Notes: generated from the letters alone by a model not told the origin. A stretch of 64,000 bases of DNA from Roseovarius sp. 217 (GCF_000152845.1 NZ_CH902584.1:3017562-3081561); one strand, 5' to 3'; shown: positions 21,582-32,103, numbered from the stretch's first letter. Numbers and translations are program-made.

Positions 21582-22550
21582 TCAATCGGCGGGGCGCAAT
21601 CCAGCGCGGGTGGCCGCGCGGTGGATGGCGGCGATCACAGCCTCGGGGGCGCTGTGATGCGGCATATGACCGATGCCATCGAGCACGGTCAGATTGGCCC
21701 ACTCGATCTGGGCCGCCAGCGGTACGGAATGGATGGCGACGCCCACAGTCGTATCCGCGCTGCCATGCACGATCTCGACCGGCACCGCGATGTCACCGAA
21801 TCGGCCATGCAAGGCCTCGACCTCACCCAGCAGATTGGCGCGTTGCAGGGCATTGGCGCGCAGACTGTCCCGCCGCAGCGTCAGCCCCGCGCCGATGTGA
21901 TCCAGATAGCCGTCGGGTGGCGCTTGAGGTTCAAAAATCTCGCGCACCGCCTGTTCCACGCGGCTGTCATGCACAAAGGCCGTCAGCAGCGGGATCAGCG
22001 CCGGCCCCAGCACCGGATGCGACAGAATCCGGTAATAGGTTGAGAGGCCGGTGTCCCATGGCTTGGCTGCGCCGGCCACATCGACCAGCGCGGCAATGTT
22101 GTCGGGCCGCGTCACCGCCCAGGCCAGCGCCACCGCGCCGCCATAGCTGTGACCCAGAACGATCGGCCGCTCCGCCCCCAATAGCGCTGCCGCCGCTTGC
22201 AAGAGGGCGGCTTGCTGGGTGATCGTGGCACCGGTGCGATTGATCCGCGCGGTATAGCCCAGACCGGGACGATCCAGCACGATGACCCGGTAGTGCCGCG
22301 CCAGACGCGGAGCGAGATCAAAGGTCATGTCGCGCGTATTGCCCGAAGCGCCGTGAATCAGCACGAGATCGGGGCCATCGCCCATGACGACCGCATGCAC
22401 GCGGTGGCCGTTCACCTCGAGAATCTGCCCCTCAGGGGGAAAGGCCGCCTCCGCCTGCGCCTCATGCGCCCGCGCCCGATACTGGCTCCAGCCCCAGAGC
22501 GCTGCCAGAAAAAAGACAAGTATGATCAGGGATTTAACAGCCAATGGCAT
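21582..22550 (-). CDS. Alpha/beta hydrolase
   Basis: This 322-residue protein has an N-terminal membrane anchor or signal segment ([15 protein letters not shown]) and an alpha/beta-hydrolase fold. The oxyanion region is [12 protein letters not shown]. The nucleophile elbow GHSYGGA carries the serine, and the catalytic histidine lies in [12 protein letters not shown]. It resembles membrane-linked haloperoxidase/lipase-like hydrolases. Its start overlaps the end of metA by 17 nt, so it is probably co-transcribed. The substrate is unknown. Confidence 0.88.
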   Translation of the reverse strand: MPLAVKSLIILVFFLAALWGWSQYRARAHEAQAEAAFPPEGQILEVNGHRVHAVVMGDGPDLVLIHGASGNTRDMTFDLAPRLARHYRVIVLDRPGLGYTARINRTGATITQQAALLQAAAALLGAERPIVLGHSYGGAVALAWAVTRPDNIAALVDVAGAAKPWDTGLSTYYRILSHPVLGPALIPLLTAFVHDSRVEQAVREIFEPQAPPDGYLDHIGAGLTLRRDSLRANALQRANLLGEVEALHGRFGDIAVPVEIVHGSADTTVGVAIHSVPLAAQIEWANLTVLDGIGHMPHHSAPEAVIAAIHRAATRAGLRPAD

Positions 22551-23457
22551 TCATATCGAACGGAGTCGTCTGATAAATCTGGTTGATCCAGTTGCCATAG
22601 AGAAGATGCGCGTGACTGCGCCAACGGTTCTGTGGCGGGCGCGCAGGGTCATCACCCGGATAGTAATTGCAGGGCACATTGATCGGCGTTCCATTGGCCA
22701 CGTCGCGGTCATACTCCTGCTTGAGCGTGTCGCTGTCATACTCGAAATGGTTAAAGATATAGAGCGCATGCCGCGTGGTATCCTCGACCAGACAGGGACC
22801 AACCTCGTCACTGTCCAAGAGGATCGTCAGCCCCTCGACCGCCTCGATCTCGTCCCGCTTCATCTCGGTCCACCGGCTCACCGGGATCACGCAATCGTCG
22901 GAAAAGCCCCGCAGATAGGGCGAGGCAGGCACCATGTTGCGATGCCGGAAACAGCCAAAGGCCTTTGCGGACAGCATATGTTTCTTGACCCCGTGGAAAT
23001 GGTTGATCATCGCCATCCCGCCCCAGCAGACGCCAAAGGTCGAATGCACATGGCTTTGCGTCCACGCGAACACGCGCTCCAACTCTTCCCAATAGGTGAC
23101 CGCGTCAAATTCCAGATGCTCGATCGGTGCGCCGGTGATGATCAACCCATCATATTTGTCCCCCGACACCACCACCTCCTCAAAGGGCCGGTAAAAGCTC
23201 TCCATATGCTCGGCAGCGGTGTTCTTGGCCTGATGCTCGCTCATGCGAATCAGGTCAAACTCGATCTGCAACGGTGTCGCCCCGATCAGCCGGGCAAACT
23301 GGTTCTCGGTCTGGATCTTCTTCGGCATGAGATTGAGCAGGCCGATGCGCAGGGGGCGAATATCCTGCCGCGCCGCCTGATCCGGGTCCATCACCGACAC
23401 CCCTTCGCGCGTCAGCACGGCATAGGCGGGCAGATTGGCGGGCATCTTGATGGGCAT
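22534..23457 (-). CDS. metAA: Homoserine O-acetyltransferase (MetA family)
   Basis: MetA-family enzymes acylate homoserine in methionine biosynthesis. The 307-residue protein contains [19 protein letters not shown] and the catalytic cysteine Cys144 in FGVCWGG. Residue 113, in [11 protein letters not shown], is glutamate rather than glycine; in this family that residue is associated with acetyl-CoA rather than succinyl-CoA use, so the product is probably O-acetylhomoserine. ATG 23457 gives the usual [12 protein letters not shown] start. It overlaps the downstream hydrolase gene and follows an ATPase gene by 28 bp. Confidence 0.93.
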   Translation of the reverse strand: MPIKMPANLPAYAVLTREGVSVMDPDQAARQDIRPLRIGLLNLMPKKIQTENQFARLIGATPLQIEFDLIRMSEHQAKNTAAEHMESFYRPFEEVVVSGDKYDGLIITGAPIEHLEFDAVTYWEELERVFAWTQSHVHSTFGVCWGGMAMINHFHGVKKHMLSAKAFGCFRHRNMVPASPYLRGFSDDCVIPVSRWTEMKRDEIEAVEGLTILLDSDEVGPCLVEDTTRHALYIFNHFEYDSDTLKQEYDRDVANGTPINVPCNYYPGDDPARPPQNRWRSHAHLLYGNWINQIYQTTPFDMNAIGC

Positions 23458-23485
23458 GGGGCAGGGGTTCCTTGACTGTCTGGCC

Positions 23486-24358
23486 TTAGATAGGCGTGGC
23501 GGCGCGGCGCTCAAGTGCGGTGGCAATCAGCGCCTCGAAATCCTGCGCAGTCTTGACCCCCGCCACCTCAGTCGCACTGACGCTCACCCCCCATTTCACC
23601 ATCGCCTCATAGCGTGGTTGCCGATGCGCCAAGGCGCGCGCATAGGTCCAGCGGATAAAGCTATCTGGATTAACATCACCCTCTTCGCACTTGTTTTCGC
23701 GCAGATATTCCGCCCAGGCCGCATCAAGGAACGCGGGTTGATAGGCCATCGGCTTGGGGGCGCGATCAAAGCGGCGGATGAGCTCTGCGGTATGCGCCTC
23801 GGACCCCTCGATGTAGATCAAGAGGCACTGCGCCGACAGCTCCGTCAGGATCGGATCGTCGTGATTATTGCCATCCACCCATTCACAGATCGACCCGCCC
23901 GTGTCGCAGATGAAATGCGGATAGCCATAGAGCGCACCCGCACGGCGGATGAAATACGCCGTATCCATCAGCGCGTGGATCTCGGCCTGCCGGAACTGCT
24001 CCTGCCGAATGCGGTATTCCTCGATCGGCAAGCCGCCCTTGACCGGATTGCCCGGCTTGCCCAGATAGGTCGAGACGGGGGTGAGATTGTGAAAGGTGAT
24101 GTTCGACCCGATATAGATCGAATCGCTCAGCAGCAGGTCGCGCAGGAACGGCACCTGCATCGCATGTGCCTTGGCATTATCCGCGATCAGCTCGCCCATG
24201 TGGCGGGTGCCAATGCGGTAATCTATCGAATAGTGAAACCAGTCCCCGGCATCGCGCAGCATGTTGGACAGATGCGTTTTTCCCAGCCCTGACATGCCAT
24301 AAAACAGCACCCGTTTATGTGTGGCCTCGCGCCAGTCTTGTGCCGAAGTGTAAATCAT
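23486..24358 (-). CDS. P-loop ATPase of unknown role, upstream of metA
   Basis: This 290-residue protein has a Walker A motif [15 protein letters not shown] (about residues 21-35) and an acidic [13 protein letters not shown] region that may act as Walker B. It does not match a named enzyme I recognise, but the family recurs next to metA in Rhodobacteraceae. ATG 24358 is chosen over an in-frame start at 24394 because it begins directly before the conserved [16 protein letters not shown]. It heads a minus-strand run of five genes ending in tetR. The specific function is not known. Confidence 0.75.
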   Translation of the reverse strand: MIYTSAQDWREATHKRVLFYGMSGLGKTHLSNMLRDAGDWFHYSIDYRIGTRHMGELIADNAKAHAMQVPFLRDLLLSDSIYIGSNITFHNLTPVSTYLGKPGNPVKGGLPIEEYRIRQEQFRQAEIHALMDTAYFIRRAGALYGYPHFICDTGGSICEWVDGNNHDDPILTELSAQCLLIYIEGSEAHTAELIRRFDRAPKPMAYQPAFLDAAWAEYLRENKCEEGDVNPDSFIRWTYARALAHRQPRYEAMVKWGVSVSATEVAGVKTAQDFEALIATALERRAATPI

Positions 24359-24417
24359 CACCGCTCCCTCTCGGGGGCTTGGTACAAAGCGCAACGCGCA
24401 GGGTCAAACGCAATCAT

Positions 24418-24446
24418 GAAAAACCCCGCCCAAGAGGGGGCGGGGC
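24418..24446 (-). terminator. Rho-independent terminator of the fadL-type gene
   Basis: On the minus strand CCCCGCCC pairs with GGGCGGGG over a 6-nt loop and is followed by TTTTT (plus-strand arms 24424-24431 and 24438-24445). It lies 23 bp past the stop of the FadL-family gene at 24469. Confidence 0.85.
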
Positions 24447-24468
24447 TTGAATTTGGCGTGTGGACAGC

Positions 24469-25587
24469 TCAGAACCGGAACGCAACCTTGGTGCCGATGG
24501 CAATGGCGTCGCTGCCGGAAAAGGACGTCACGCTGGTATTCGCGTCCCCGATGTCAAAATACTTGATACCGGCAGAGATTTCCCAAGCCTCTGTCTCATA
24601 GGTCGCGGCCAGACCATAGCTGATATAGCCGTCCTTGCCCGAGAGGTTGCCGACAATATCGCCTTCGTCCTTTTCATAGCCAAGGATGAATGCGCCGCTC
24701 CAGTTTTCATTGAACTTGCGTCCAATACCCAACTCATAGGTCCAGATGTCGCTGGGGCCGCTCGCGATGGGGACGTTGACCGGAATACCGGTTGCGACAG
24801 AAAAGAAATCGCCCGGTTGCACGGCGAACTTCGACCATTCCCGCCATTTGACAGACCCAAAGAGCAGCGTGTTGGCCGCAATGCCCGACTGCGCATGCAG
24901 CGTAAAGGCCTGCGGGATCTCCACTTTGAAACCCGCGCCGGTGTTGTCCTTGAAATCGTGCTCAGTCTTTGACTCATAGGTCAGGGCAACGCGCAGCGCG
25001 ATATCCGGGATCTCATAGGCCGCGCCCAACAAATAGCCGACCTGGAAATCCTTGCTCACGCCAAGCGTATAGGGCGCGTTGGGGGCGGGAACCGCACTGC
25101 CCAATGTGGCAGGCGAGATCACGGTGATGTTGCCCGAGAGACCGATATACCGCAGGCCACCATAGACGCTGATCCGGTCTGTGGCCTTGTATTTCGCCAG
25201 ACCTGTGAACGCGACCGAGTTGACCTCGGCGTTCGATCCGCCAAAGAACGCACCGCCCAGGCCGGCCGGGGGCGTGCGGTAATTCACCGACGCGCCGACC
25301 GGCTCGTCGACGACAATGGCAAAGGTGAGCCGGTCATTCAGGTCGTGCTTATAGCCGCCCGCAAAGGACTGATAGCGTTCCTGAATATTGCCCGTAGGCG
25401 CGGTCGGAATCCCCGGAAGCGGGGTGCCCGAAACTGTTGGGTCAATCGTGGCGGCAGAGAACTCAAGATAATTCTTGCCCTTCTCGAACAGGATCATCGA
25501 CGGATCGCCGCGGCGCTCTATCTCTCCACCAAAGGCTGTGGATGCTGTTGCGGTGAGCAATGTCGCCGCGAGCCAAGTTGTCTTCAT
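24469..25587 (-). CDS. OmpP1/FadL family outer-membrane transporter
   Basis: FadL-family proteins form 14-stranded outer-membrane barrels that import long-chain fatty acids and other hydrophobic compounds. The 372-residue protein has a signal peptide ending near ASTAFGG and then alternating amphipathic strands. It ends in an aromatic residue typical of outer-membrane proteins (SDAIAIGTKVAFRF). The ERRGDPSMILFEKGKNYLEF region is the usual N-terminal plug. A second member of the family lies at 28617-29879 but is broken, so this copy may be the functional one. A clear terminator follows. Confidence 0.87.
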   Translation of the reverse strand: MKTTWLAATLLTATASTAFGGEIERRGDPSMILFEKGKNYLEFSAATIDPTVSGTPLPGIPTAPTGNIQERYQSFAGGYKHDLNDRLTFAIVVDEPVGASVNYRTPPAGLGGAFFGGSNAEVNSVAFTGLAKYKATDRISVYGGLRYIGLSGNITVISPATLGSAVPAPNAPYTLGVSKDFQVGYLLGAAYEIPDIALRVALTYESKTEHDFKDNTGAGFKVEIPQAFTLHAQSGIAANTLLFGSVKWREWSKFAVQPGDFFSVATGIPVNVPIASGPSDIWTYELGIGRKFNENWSGAFILGYEKDEGDIVGNLSGKDGYISYGLAATYETEAWEISAGIKYFDIGDANTSVTSFSGSDAIAIGTKVAFRF

Positions 25588-25725
25588 GTGTCCCTCTCCT
25601 CCAGAGTTATTGGCGTCACATTACCGTTACGCCGAAACCGGTCAATGTTTGACGCGGCGTCACAGATTGCGACGGCGACACGGGTTGCGCTGTGGGCACA
25701 CTCTAAAGGTGAAAAAAGAGCAAAT

Positions 25726-26619
25726 TCAGGCGCTTTTGCGCGTTTCGCGCCATATATTCAGGTAATTCGCGCCAAAGATCACCATCGCGCCCAAGATCAC
25801 AAATGCGTCAACAGGCTCAGCATAAACCAAAAGACCGATGATTGCGATCACGGGCAGTCGCAAAAAATCTACCGGCGTGATCAAAGTGGCGGGCGCGAGG
25901 GACAAAGCCGTGGTCAAACAGAAATGCGCGAGCAGCCCCGCACAGCCAATCAGAATCAGCCAAGGGGCAGAGGCCAGCGACGGCAGCGCTATGTCGCCGT
26001 CCACCCCGGCGCAGAGGACACCGAGGATGATCTGAACCAATGTCATCCAGAACAGGATACAGGTCAGGCTCTCTGTCCGCGTCAGCCGCTTGGTCATCAG
26101 GATCGATCCGGCAAAGCCGATGGCCGCCGCCGCCGCCGCCAAGGTGCCCAGACTGAATGTCTCAGGACTTGGTCGTGCCACGATCAAAATACCAATGAAC
26201 CCGATCACCGCCGCAAGGGCGCGGGTCCGCGTCAGCCGCTCACCCAGAATCAGCGGAGACAAGACCAGCACCCAAAGGGGCGCGGTGAATTCCAGGGCAA
26301 AGACCTGCGCGAGCGGAATGACCGTGATCGCATAGAACCAGAGGTTCTGTCCGGCAAAGTGGCATAGATTGCGAATCAGATGCGTGCCGGGACTGCGCGT
26401 GGTGATGGTGGCGGCATGGCCTGTCAGTCGCGCCAAGATGATGACGATGACAAAACCCACGATGCTGCGGTACATCATGATCTCGAACGTATCGAGCTCA
26501 AAGCTGACCGCCCGTCCCGCAACCGCCATCGACGAAAACGACACCACCGCGCCCAGCATCCAAAGCCCCGCACGAAGCACTACGCCCGGATCACGGGGCA
26601 GGGTGACACCAGTCCCCAT
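25726..26619 (-). CDS. EamA/DMT family transporter
   Basis: This 297-residue protein has ten predicted transmembrane helices arranged as two EamA repeats, the fold of the drug/metabolite transporter superfamily. Visible features include FELDTFEIMMYRSIVGFVIV, the QVFALEFTAPLWVLVLSPLI helix and the C-terminal AEPVDAFVILGAMVIFGANY. The substrate is not predictable. The upstream 374 bp (26620-26993) contain no convincing gene but do contain two GTGTACA-type palindromes. Confidence 0.88.
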   Translation of the reverse strand: MGTGVTLPRDPGVVLRAGLWMLGAVVSFSSMAVAGRAVSFELDTFEIMMYRSIVGFVIVIILARLTGHAATITTRSPGTHLIRNLCHFAGQNLWFYAITVIPLAQVFALEFTAPLWVLVLSPLILGERLTRTRALAAVIGFIGILIVARPSPETFSLGTLAAAAAAIGFAGSILMTKRLTRTESLTCILFWMTLVQIILGVLCAGVDGDIALPSLASAPWLILIGCAGLLAHFCLTTALSLAPATLITPVDFLRLPVIAIIGLLVYAEPVDAFVILGAMVIFGANYLNIWRETRKSA

Positions 26620-26993
26620 TCAGCCGCGCCACCGCTGTTGTAATCGTGCCGCCGCCAACTCGCGCCCACGGGCCCTATGACCCGCGTGATGAATGCCGCA
26701 GCACACAGTGCGACGCAGATCGTGCATGCCACGTATCCTTAGCCGCAGACCGGGCTCTGTCCGACTCACATGTGGTCTTTGCGCGTCCTCCGGTCGATCC
26801 ATCTCTGCCCCCGTTGACCCTGCTTCATAGCCAGCGTGGCAGGCTTGGTCTCGTGTCAGTCTACCGCTGTATTCGGGCGATGCCCCTGTGTACAATTCAA
26901 GCCTGAAAATGCACATCGTGTACACAGTCAGCACGCGATCTCAGGCGACTCTGCAAAAGACGTCGCCGGGTCGGCGCTTGCGCCCGAAAGCGG
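26620..26993. other. Non-coding gap with GTGTACAC palindromes
   Basis: This gap lies between the DMT transporter gene and guaA. TGTGTACA (26887-26894) and the perfect palindrome GTGTACAC (26918-26925) are spaced about 30 bp apart, three helical turns, as for paired regulator sites. A 104-codon frame on the minus strand (26620-26934) has an unconvincing composition. I see no recognisable gene. Confidence 0.35.
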
Positions 26994-28565
26994 TCATTCC
27001 CACTCGATCGTTCCCGGTGGTTTGGAGGTGATGTCATAGGTCACGCGGTTTATGCCTTTGACTTCATTGATAATTCGTGTGGCGGTTTCGCCGAGAAACT
27101 CATGGGTGAAGGGATAGTAATCCGCCGTCATCCCATCGACGCTCGTCACGGCGCGGAGCGCACAGGCGAAATCATAGGTTCGCCCATCGCCCATCACACC
27201 CACCGTCCGCACCGGCAAAATGGCCACAAACGCCTGCCAGATCGCATCATATAGTCCATGTTTGCGGATTTGATCTATATATACCGCATCCGCCTTGCGC
27301 AGGATCTCCAGCTTTTCGCGGGTAATCTCCCCCGGACAGCGGATCGCAAGCCCCGGACCGGGGAACGGATGACGCCCAATGAAACTCTCCGGCAGCCCCA
27401 ATTCACGCCCCAAGGCACGTACTTCGTCCTTGAACAACTCGCGCAACGGCTCAACCAGCTTGAGCCCCATCTTCTCCGGCAAGCCGCCAACATTGTGGTG
27501 CGATTTGATCGTCACCGAGGGACCACCCGAGAAGGAAACGCTCTCGATCACATCCGGATAGAGCGTGCCCTGAGCCAAGAACTCAGCCCCTTCAATTTCA
27601 TTGGCGTGTTTCTGGAACACGTCAATGAACAGACGTCCGATTATTTTTCTCTTTGTTTCCGGGTCACTTACGCCATCAAGTTCACCTAGAAAAAGGTCTG
27701 ATTCATCCGCGTGAATGAGGGGGATATTGTAATTGTCGCGGAACATCGTCACGACGTCTTGCGCCTCGTTCAACCGCAAGAGCCCGTGATCGACAAAGAC
27801 GCAAGTGAGCTGATCGCCAATCGCCTCATGGATCAAAACAGCGGCCACGGAGCTATCAACCCCGCCCGAAAGACCGCAGATCACCTGTTTGTCGCCGACC
27901 TGCGCACGGATCTTGGCAATCGCCTCTTCCCGGTACGCGCCCATGGTCCAATCACCTGCAAATCCCGCGAGCTTGATGAAATTCTCATAGAGCCGCGCCC
28001 CATTGGGCGTGTGATGTACCTCAGGATGAAACTGCACCGCATAAAACCGCCGCGAGCGGTCGGCCGTGATCGCAAAAGGCGCTCCCGGCGAGGTGCCGAG
28101 AACCTCAAATCCTGGAGCGATTTCAGAGACATGGTCGCCGTGGCTCATCCAAACCTGCTCGCGACCCGTGTCATCAGTGAACCAGCCGTTGACGAAGTCA
28201 CTCTCGATCTGGGCACCGGTCACATAGGCGCGGCCAAACTCGGCTGTGGCGTGTTCTCCCGCCTCAACCTTGCCACCGAGATCCTGCATCATCACTTGTT
28301 GACCATAGCAGATACCAAGGATCGGCACGCCCAGATCATAGGCGGCCTGAGGTGGCCTTGGGCTACCCTCGCGCATCACGCTGTCGGGCCCCCCCGAAAA
28401 GATGATCGCCCGCGGCGCCATCTCTTGCAGAAAGGCGTCCGTCACCTTTTGATAGGGGTGAATTTCGCAATAGACATTCAGCTCGCGCAGGCGACGCGCA
28501 ATCAGCTGCGTCACCTGGCTGCCAAAGTCGATGATCAGGAGGCGGTCATGGGATATCTGGCTCAT
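26994..28565 (-). CDS. guaA: GMP synthase (glutamine-hydrolysing)
   Basis: GuaA converts XMP to GMP using glutamine and ATP. The 523-residue protein has a class I glutamine amidotransferase domain ([20 protein letters not shown], nucleophile cysteine in GICYGQQVM, and HPEVHHTP). The ATP-pyrophosphatase domain carries the PP-loop [14 protein letters not shown], and the C-terminal dimerisation domain ends with [22 protein letters not shown] 28565 gives the expected [15 protein letters not shown] start; the ORF extends slightly upstream. Monocistronic in appearance. Confidence 0.97.
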   Translation of the reverse strand: MSQISHDRLLIIDFGSQVTQLIARRLRELNVYCEIHPYQKVTDAFLQEMAPRAIIFSGGPDSVMREGSPRPPQAAYDLGVPILGICYGQQVMMQDLGGKVEAGEHATAEFGRAYVTGAQIESDFVNGWFTDDTGREQVWMSHGDHVSEIAPGFEVLGTSPGAPFAITADRSRRFYAVQFHPEVHHTPNGARLYENFIKLAGFAGDWTMGAYREEAIAKIRAQVGDKQVICGLSGGVDSSVAAVLIHEAIGDQLTCVFVDHGLLRLNEAQDVVTMFRDNYNIPLIHADESDLFLGELDGVSDPETKRKIIGRLFIDVFQKHANEIEGAEFLAQGTLYPDVIESVSFSGGPSVTIKSHHNVGGLPEKMGLKLVEPLRELFKDEVRALGRELGLPESFIGRHPFPGPGLAIRCPGEITREKLEILRKADAVYIDQIRKHGLYDAIWQAFVAILPVRTVGVMGDGRTYDFACALRAVTSVDGMTADYYPFTHEFLGETATRIINEVKGINRVTYDITSKPPGTIEWE

Positions 28566-28616
28566 GTTCTGCCTAGTAATTGGCGTCCCGCCCCTGCGCA
28601 AGAGAAAGAGCGCGCC

Positions 28617-29879
28617 TTACCAGCGATAGCTGATGCCGGTTGCGATCTCGTCCTGGTGCATGCGAATTTTCACCGGTTGCGCCACGCCCGTGAGCGCGGG
28701 ATTGCTCCCGGAGAAACTGTTGGAGAACGCATGAGTGTAGGAGAACGTAAAGGCCCAACGCTCGTTAATCCGGTAGGTGCCGCCCGCCGAGAGATGCCAT
28801 TGCGGTGTGGCGGGGGCGATGGTGTTGATCACCACGTCGCCATCGTTCTTGATGAATTCGGTCGAATAGCTGACCCCGGTGCGCAGCGTCAGCTTGTCCG
28901 ACTTGCGCCAGATGGCGGCCAGACGCCAGACATCGACATCGTCCCAGCCAAAGCCCACGCCATTGGGGGCGCCCAGCGGTCCGTTCGGAGGCGCGCTCGG
29001 GTTGGAGATGGATTTTACATCGCCGTAGAAAATGCGCTGATATTCGCCTGTGATCGTCCATTGCGGCGCTGAGGCGGGCGTATAGGCCGCGCCAAGGGTC
29101 AGCATCGCGGGCACGTCAAATTCTCCCCCTGCAAAGAGGCCCTAGTATCGGCTGAACTTGGACATCTGGATTTCGTTGCGATAGGCCGCGCCAAAGGTCC
29201 ATTGCGGGTTGGCCTCGTAGAGCAGACCGAGGTTCACGCCGAACCCGGTGGACCAGTCATGGCCCCGGTTGGTGACTTCGCCGGGGCTGATCGAGAGGCC
29301 GGAGAAGGCCTGTAGCCCCTGCGCCTTGAACCGTTGCACCGCAAGGATCGGAGAGATGCCCAAAGTCAGGCGATCGTTCACCTTGCGGGCATAGTTCAGC
29401 GTTATGAACGCCTGTTCGAGATTGACCCCGAGCGGGGCGGACCCCGCGCCAAGCCCGGCAAAGAAATTCGTATCGAATTCGGTGTTCATGCCTCCGTTGC
29501 CAAAGACAAAAGCGCCCAGCGACGAGCGATCATCGAGTTTCCAGTTGGCACCGCCGCAGGGGATGAAGAACACGTCATTCTGGCTTTTGTGCGTGCCGGG
29601 GGTCAGCGGGCCACCGGGGGCAATTTCGACCTCGCGGTTGGGGGCAAAGGTGGTGAGGCAAAACCCCGCCTGATTGCCCACCTTGACGCCCGTGGCCGGG
29701 TTCTGCGCCATGCCCAAAACACCTGTCGTCACCGCGACGCCCGCTCCGGCCATGCTTTTGGACTGACCGCCATAGCCATTGGCGAAATAGCCATTGGTGG
29801 CCGTGGCGGGACTGGCGAGTACAGCCGCACTCATCAGGGCGCAGACCTTGGCCATGAGGCCAAAACGCTGTTTGATCAT
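28617..29879 (-). pseudogene. OmpP1/FadL family porin interrupted by one amber codon
   Basis: Two ORFs (29879-29142 and 29114-28617) are in the same frame and together make one FadL-type protein of about 420 residues. The 5' part has a signal peptide, then TNGYFANGYGGQSKSMAGAG. It ends at SKFSRY, followed by TAG (29144-29142), after which the frame continues GLFAGGEFDVPAMLTLGAAY to a C-terminal aromatic residue (GISYRW). A serine TCG codon at this position would restore the normal family sequence, so one base change explains the break. It could be a recent null mutation, a phase-variable population difference, or a sequencing error. Confidence 0.8.
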
Positions 29880-30196
29880 TGTATCCCTCCCAATGCAGTG
29901 CGGTTCGCCCGCATCTGTCAGTTTGTCTTTTGGTTTTCCAGAGCCGTTTAGGGTGGTCGAAAGATGAAGCTCACACTCAAATATTACGATCTATGAATGT
30001 AATTTGTCATTCACTTTTTTGTGTTCCGAAATGGCCGCTCTGTGAGGGCCGAATTGATCTTCGGAATGTGTCGCTTTTTCCCCGCAATCGCCGGAATCTT
30101 CGCCTGATACGCCCCGGCAAAGAGGTATGACGGGCCGAGACCTGCCGCGTGGCGGGCGCATTGGCTATCGCAATTGACCATGAAAAGGGTGCATCC
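29880..30196. other. Divergent intergenic region between fadL-like pseudogene and mttB
   Basis: These 317 bases contain no credible ORF. An AT-rich patch around 29980-30020 probably holds the promoters of the two divergent genes, but I cannot assign -35/-10 boxes confidently. No terminator or repeat stands out. Confidence 0.4.
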
Positions 30197-31744
30197 ATGT
30201 CAGAAGCAGCAGTTAGCAGCAGACGGTCCCGGGGTGGCGGTGGCGCCGCACGTCGCGCCGAACGCACCGCCGTCAGCGTTGAAACCGCGCGTTATATCGA
30301 ACGCAACATCCCGAATTTCGAAGTTCTGACCGAAGAGGCGCTCGAGATCATCGAAGCCAACGCCGAGATTGTTCTTGAAGAAGTTGGGGTGAATTTCGTT
30401 CAGAACCCAGCGGCACTTGAGCGGTGGCGCAATGCGGGTGCGGACGTTCAAGGTGAGCGGGTGCGCATCCCGCGCGGCCTTGCGCGGCAACTTTGCGCTA
30501 CGGCCCCGTCGCGGATCATCCAACATGCCCGCAATCCCGAACGTACGGTGGAAATCGGGGGCAAGTCCCTCGTTTTGGCTCCGGTCTATGGCCCTCCCTT
30601 CGTGCGCGACATGGAAGGCGGGCGCCGCTATGCCACGATGGAGGATTTCCGCAAATTCGTGAAGCTGGGCTATATGTCGAAATGGCTGCACCATTCTGGT
30701 GGCACAGTGTGTGAGCCGACCGACATTCCGGTGAACAAGCGCCATCTCGACATGCTGCTGGCGCATATGACCCTGTCGGACAAGCCCTTCATGGGGTCGG
30801 TGACAGAACCAAGCCGCGCGCAGGACAGTGTGGATATGTGCAACATCCTCTTTGGAGAGGAGTTCGTGCAGAACAACACAGTTATGACCTCGCTCATCAA
30901 CGTCAACTCGCCGATGACGTTCGACGATGTCATGATGGGGTCGCTGGAAATCTACGCCGCCAACAATCAGGCCTGTATCCTCTCGCCCTTCATCGTCGGC
31001 GGCGCGATGGCGCCGGTATCGGTCGCGGGTACGCTGACGCAGGTTCTGGCCGAGGTCCTGGCGGGCATCGCCTATAGCCAGCTCGTGCGCCCCGGTGCGC
31101 CGATGATCTTTGGCGCGTTTGTCACCTCGATTGACATGAACTCGGGCGCGCCGACTTTTGGCACGCCGGAGGCCGCGCATATCACATATGGCGCGGGGCA
31201 ATTGGCGCGGCGTCTGGGGCTGCCATTCCGGTCCTCTGGGTCGTTCAACGGTTCGAAGCTGCCGGATGCGCAAGCCGCATATGAGACGGCGAACAGCCTC
31301 AACGTGGGCCTCTTGGCCGGTGTCAATTTCATGCTGCATGCCTGCGGTTGGCTCGAAGGCGGGCTGGTGTCCTCCTTTGAAAAATTCGTCATGGACGCCG
31401 ATCAGTTGGGCACCTTGCACCATCTGGCGCGCGGCGTGCAGATGGACGAAGAGGCACAAGCCATGGACGCAATCCGCGAAGTGGGTCCGGGGGGGCATTA
31501 CCTCGGCTGCGCACACACGCAGGCGAATTTCAAATCCGCCTTCTGGCGGTCTGACCTGTTCGACTACAAGCCGTTCGAGACATGGTCGGATGAGGGCGAG
31601 CGCGATACAATGGTTCTGGCCAACGCGCGGGTCAAGAAGATGCTGGCTGACTATCAACAGCCTGAACTTGATCCGAGCATCGCCGAGGCGCTTGCGGTTT
31701 ATGTCGCGAAGCGTAAGGCAGAGATGCCCGACGCCTTCGGCTAA
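30197..31744 (+). CDS. Trimethylamine methyltransferase MttB family protein (non-pyrrolysine)
   Basis: This 515-residue TIM-barrel protein belongs to the MttB superfamily, whose members demethylate quaternary or tertiary amines such as glycine betaine, carnitine or proline betaine and pass the methyl group to a corrinoid protein. The frame is uninterrupted, so the amber-encoded pyrrolysine of archaeal MttB is absent and the trimethylamine reaction itself is unlikely. Recognisable blocks include VYGPPFVRDMEGGRRYATM and MSKWLHHSGGTVCEPTD. ATG 30197 is preferred over the upstream in-frame 30149. No corrinoid-protein gene is adjacent, so its partner must be elsewhere. A strong terminator follows. 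Confidence 0.87.
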   Translation: MSEAAVSSRRSRGGGGAARRAERTAVSVETARYIERNIPNFEVLTEEALEIIEANAEIVLEEVGVNFVQNPAALERWRNAGADVQGERVRIPRGLARQLCATAPSRIIQHARNPERTVEIGGKSLVLAPVYGPPFVRDMEGGRRYATMEDFRKFVKLGYMSKWLHHSGGTVCEPTDIPVNKRHLDMLLAHMTLSDKPFMGSVTEPSRAQDSVDMCNILFGEEFVQNNTVMTSLINVNSPMTFDDVMMGSLEIYAANNQACILSPFIVGGAMAPVSVAGTLTQVLAEVLAGIAYSQLVRPGAPMIFGAFVTSIDMNSGAPTFGTPEAAHITYGAGQLARRLGLPFRSSGSFNGSKLPDAQAAYETANSLNVGLLAGVNFMLHACGWLEGGLVSSFEKFVMDADQLGTLHHLARGVQMDEEAQAMDAIREVGPGGHYLGCAHTQANFKSAFWRSDLFDYKPFETWSDEGERDTMVLANARVKKMLADYQQPELDPSIAEALAVYVAKRKAEMPDAFG

Positions 31745-31764
31745 GGCGATCGCTCTCGAAGACG

Positions 31765-32103
31765 TCAAAACGCGTCGCAATCCGGTTGCGGCGCGTTTTT
31801 GTTTGATAGGTCAACCAGCATGGGTGCAGTGCAAATCAACTGTGCCTCACCCATCATGGCGATCAGAATGTCGACATGCTGCAAGGGTGAATATCCGGTC
31901 GCATGGACTTTCCGATCGTGTTCCAGCCGCGCTTCGGTTTCGATCAGATGGGCAAGCGCCTGCGAACTGCGCGGCAGGACTCCGTTGCCGACATGTCGGC
32001 CTAGATGTGCCTCACGACGGTAGGCCGAGAGACCAATCCGCGCTGCGCGGATCAAGAGAGGTGGGCGGCGTAATGTTCTGAGTGTTCCAAGTACATCTTG
32101 CAT
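31765..32103 (-). CDS. DUF6477 family protein
   Basis: This 112-residue basic/helical protein starts MQDVLGTLRTLRRPPLLIRA and contains YRREAHLGRHVG and HVDILIAMMGEAQLI. It matches a Rhodobacterales-specific family (DUF6477) of unknown function. Its last codons lie inside the bidirectional terminator shared with mttB. It is divergent from the HTH/DUF6456 gene pair; DUF6477 and DUF6456 genes are commonly neighbours in this lineage, suggesting a functional link. Confidence 0.75.
   Translation of the reverse strand: MQDVLGTLRTLRRPPLLIRAARIGLSAYRREAHLGRHVGNGVLPRSSQALAHLIETEARLEHDRKVHATGYSPLQHVDILIAMMGEAQLICTAPMLVDLSNKNAPQPDCDAF
31767..31800. terminator. Bidirectional terminator between mttB and the DUF6477 gene
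   Basis: AAAACGCG-T-CGCAA (31767-31780) pairs with TTGCG-G-CGCGTTTT (31786-31799) over a 5-nt loop. A-rich and T-rich flanks allow termination in both directions. It overlaps the 3' end of the DUF6477 coding sequence. Confidence 0.85.

Noticed and set aside
26620-26934. 104-codon minus-strand ORF upstream of the DMT transporter
   Set aside because: Composition is unlike protein, there is no domain, and its end abuts the transporter start only by chance. It is treated as non-coding.
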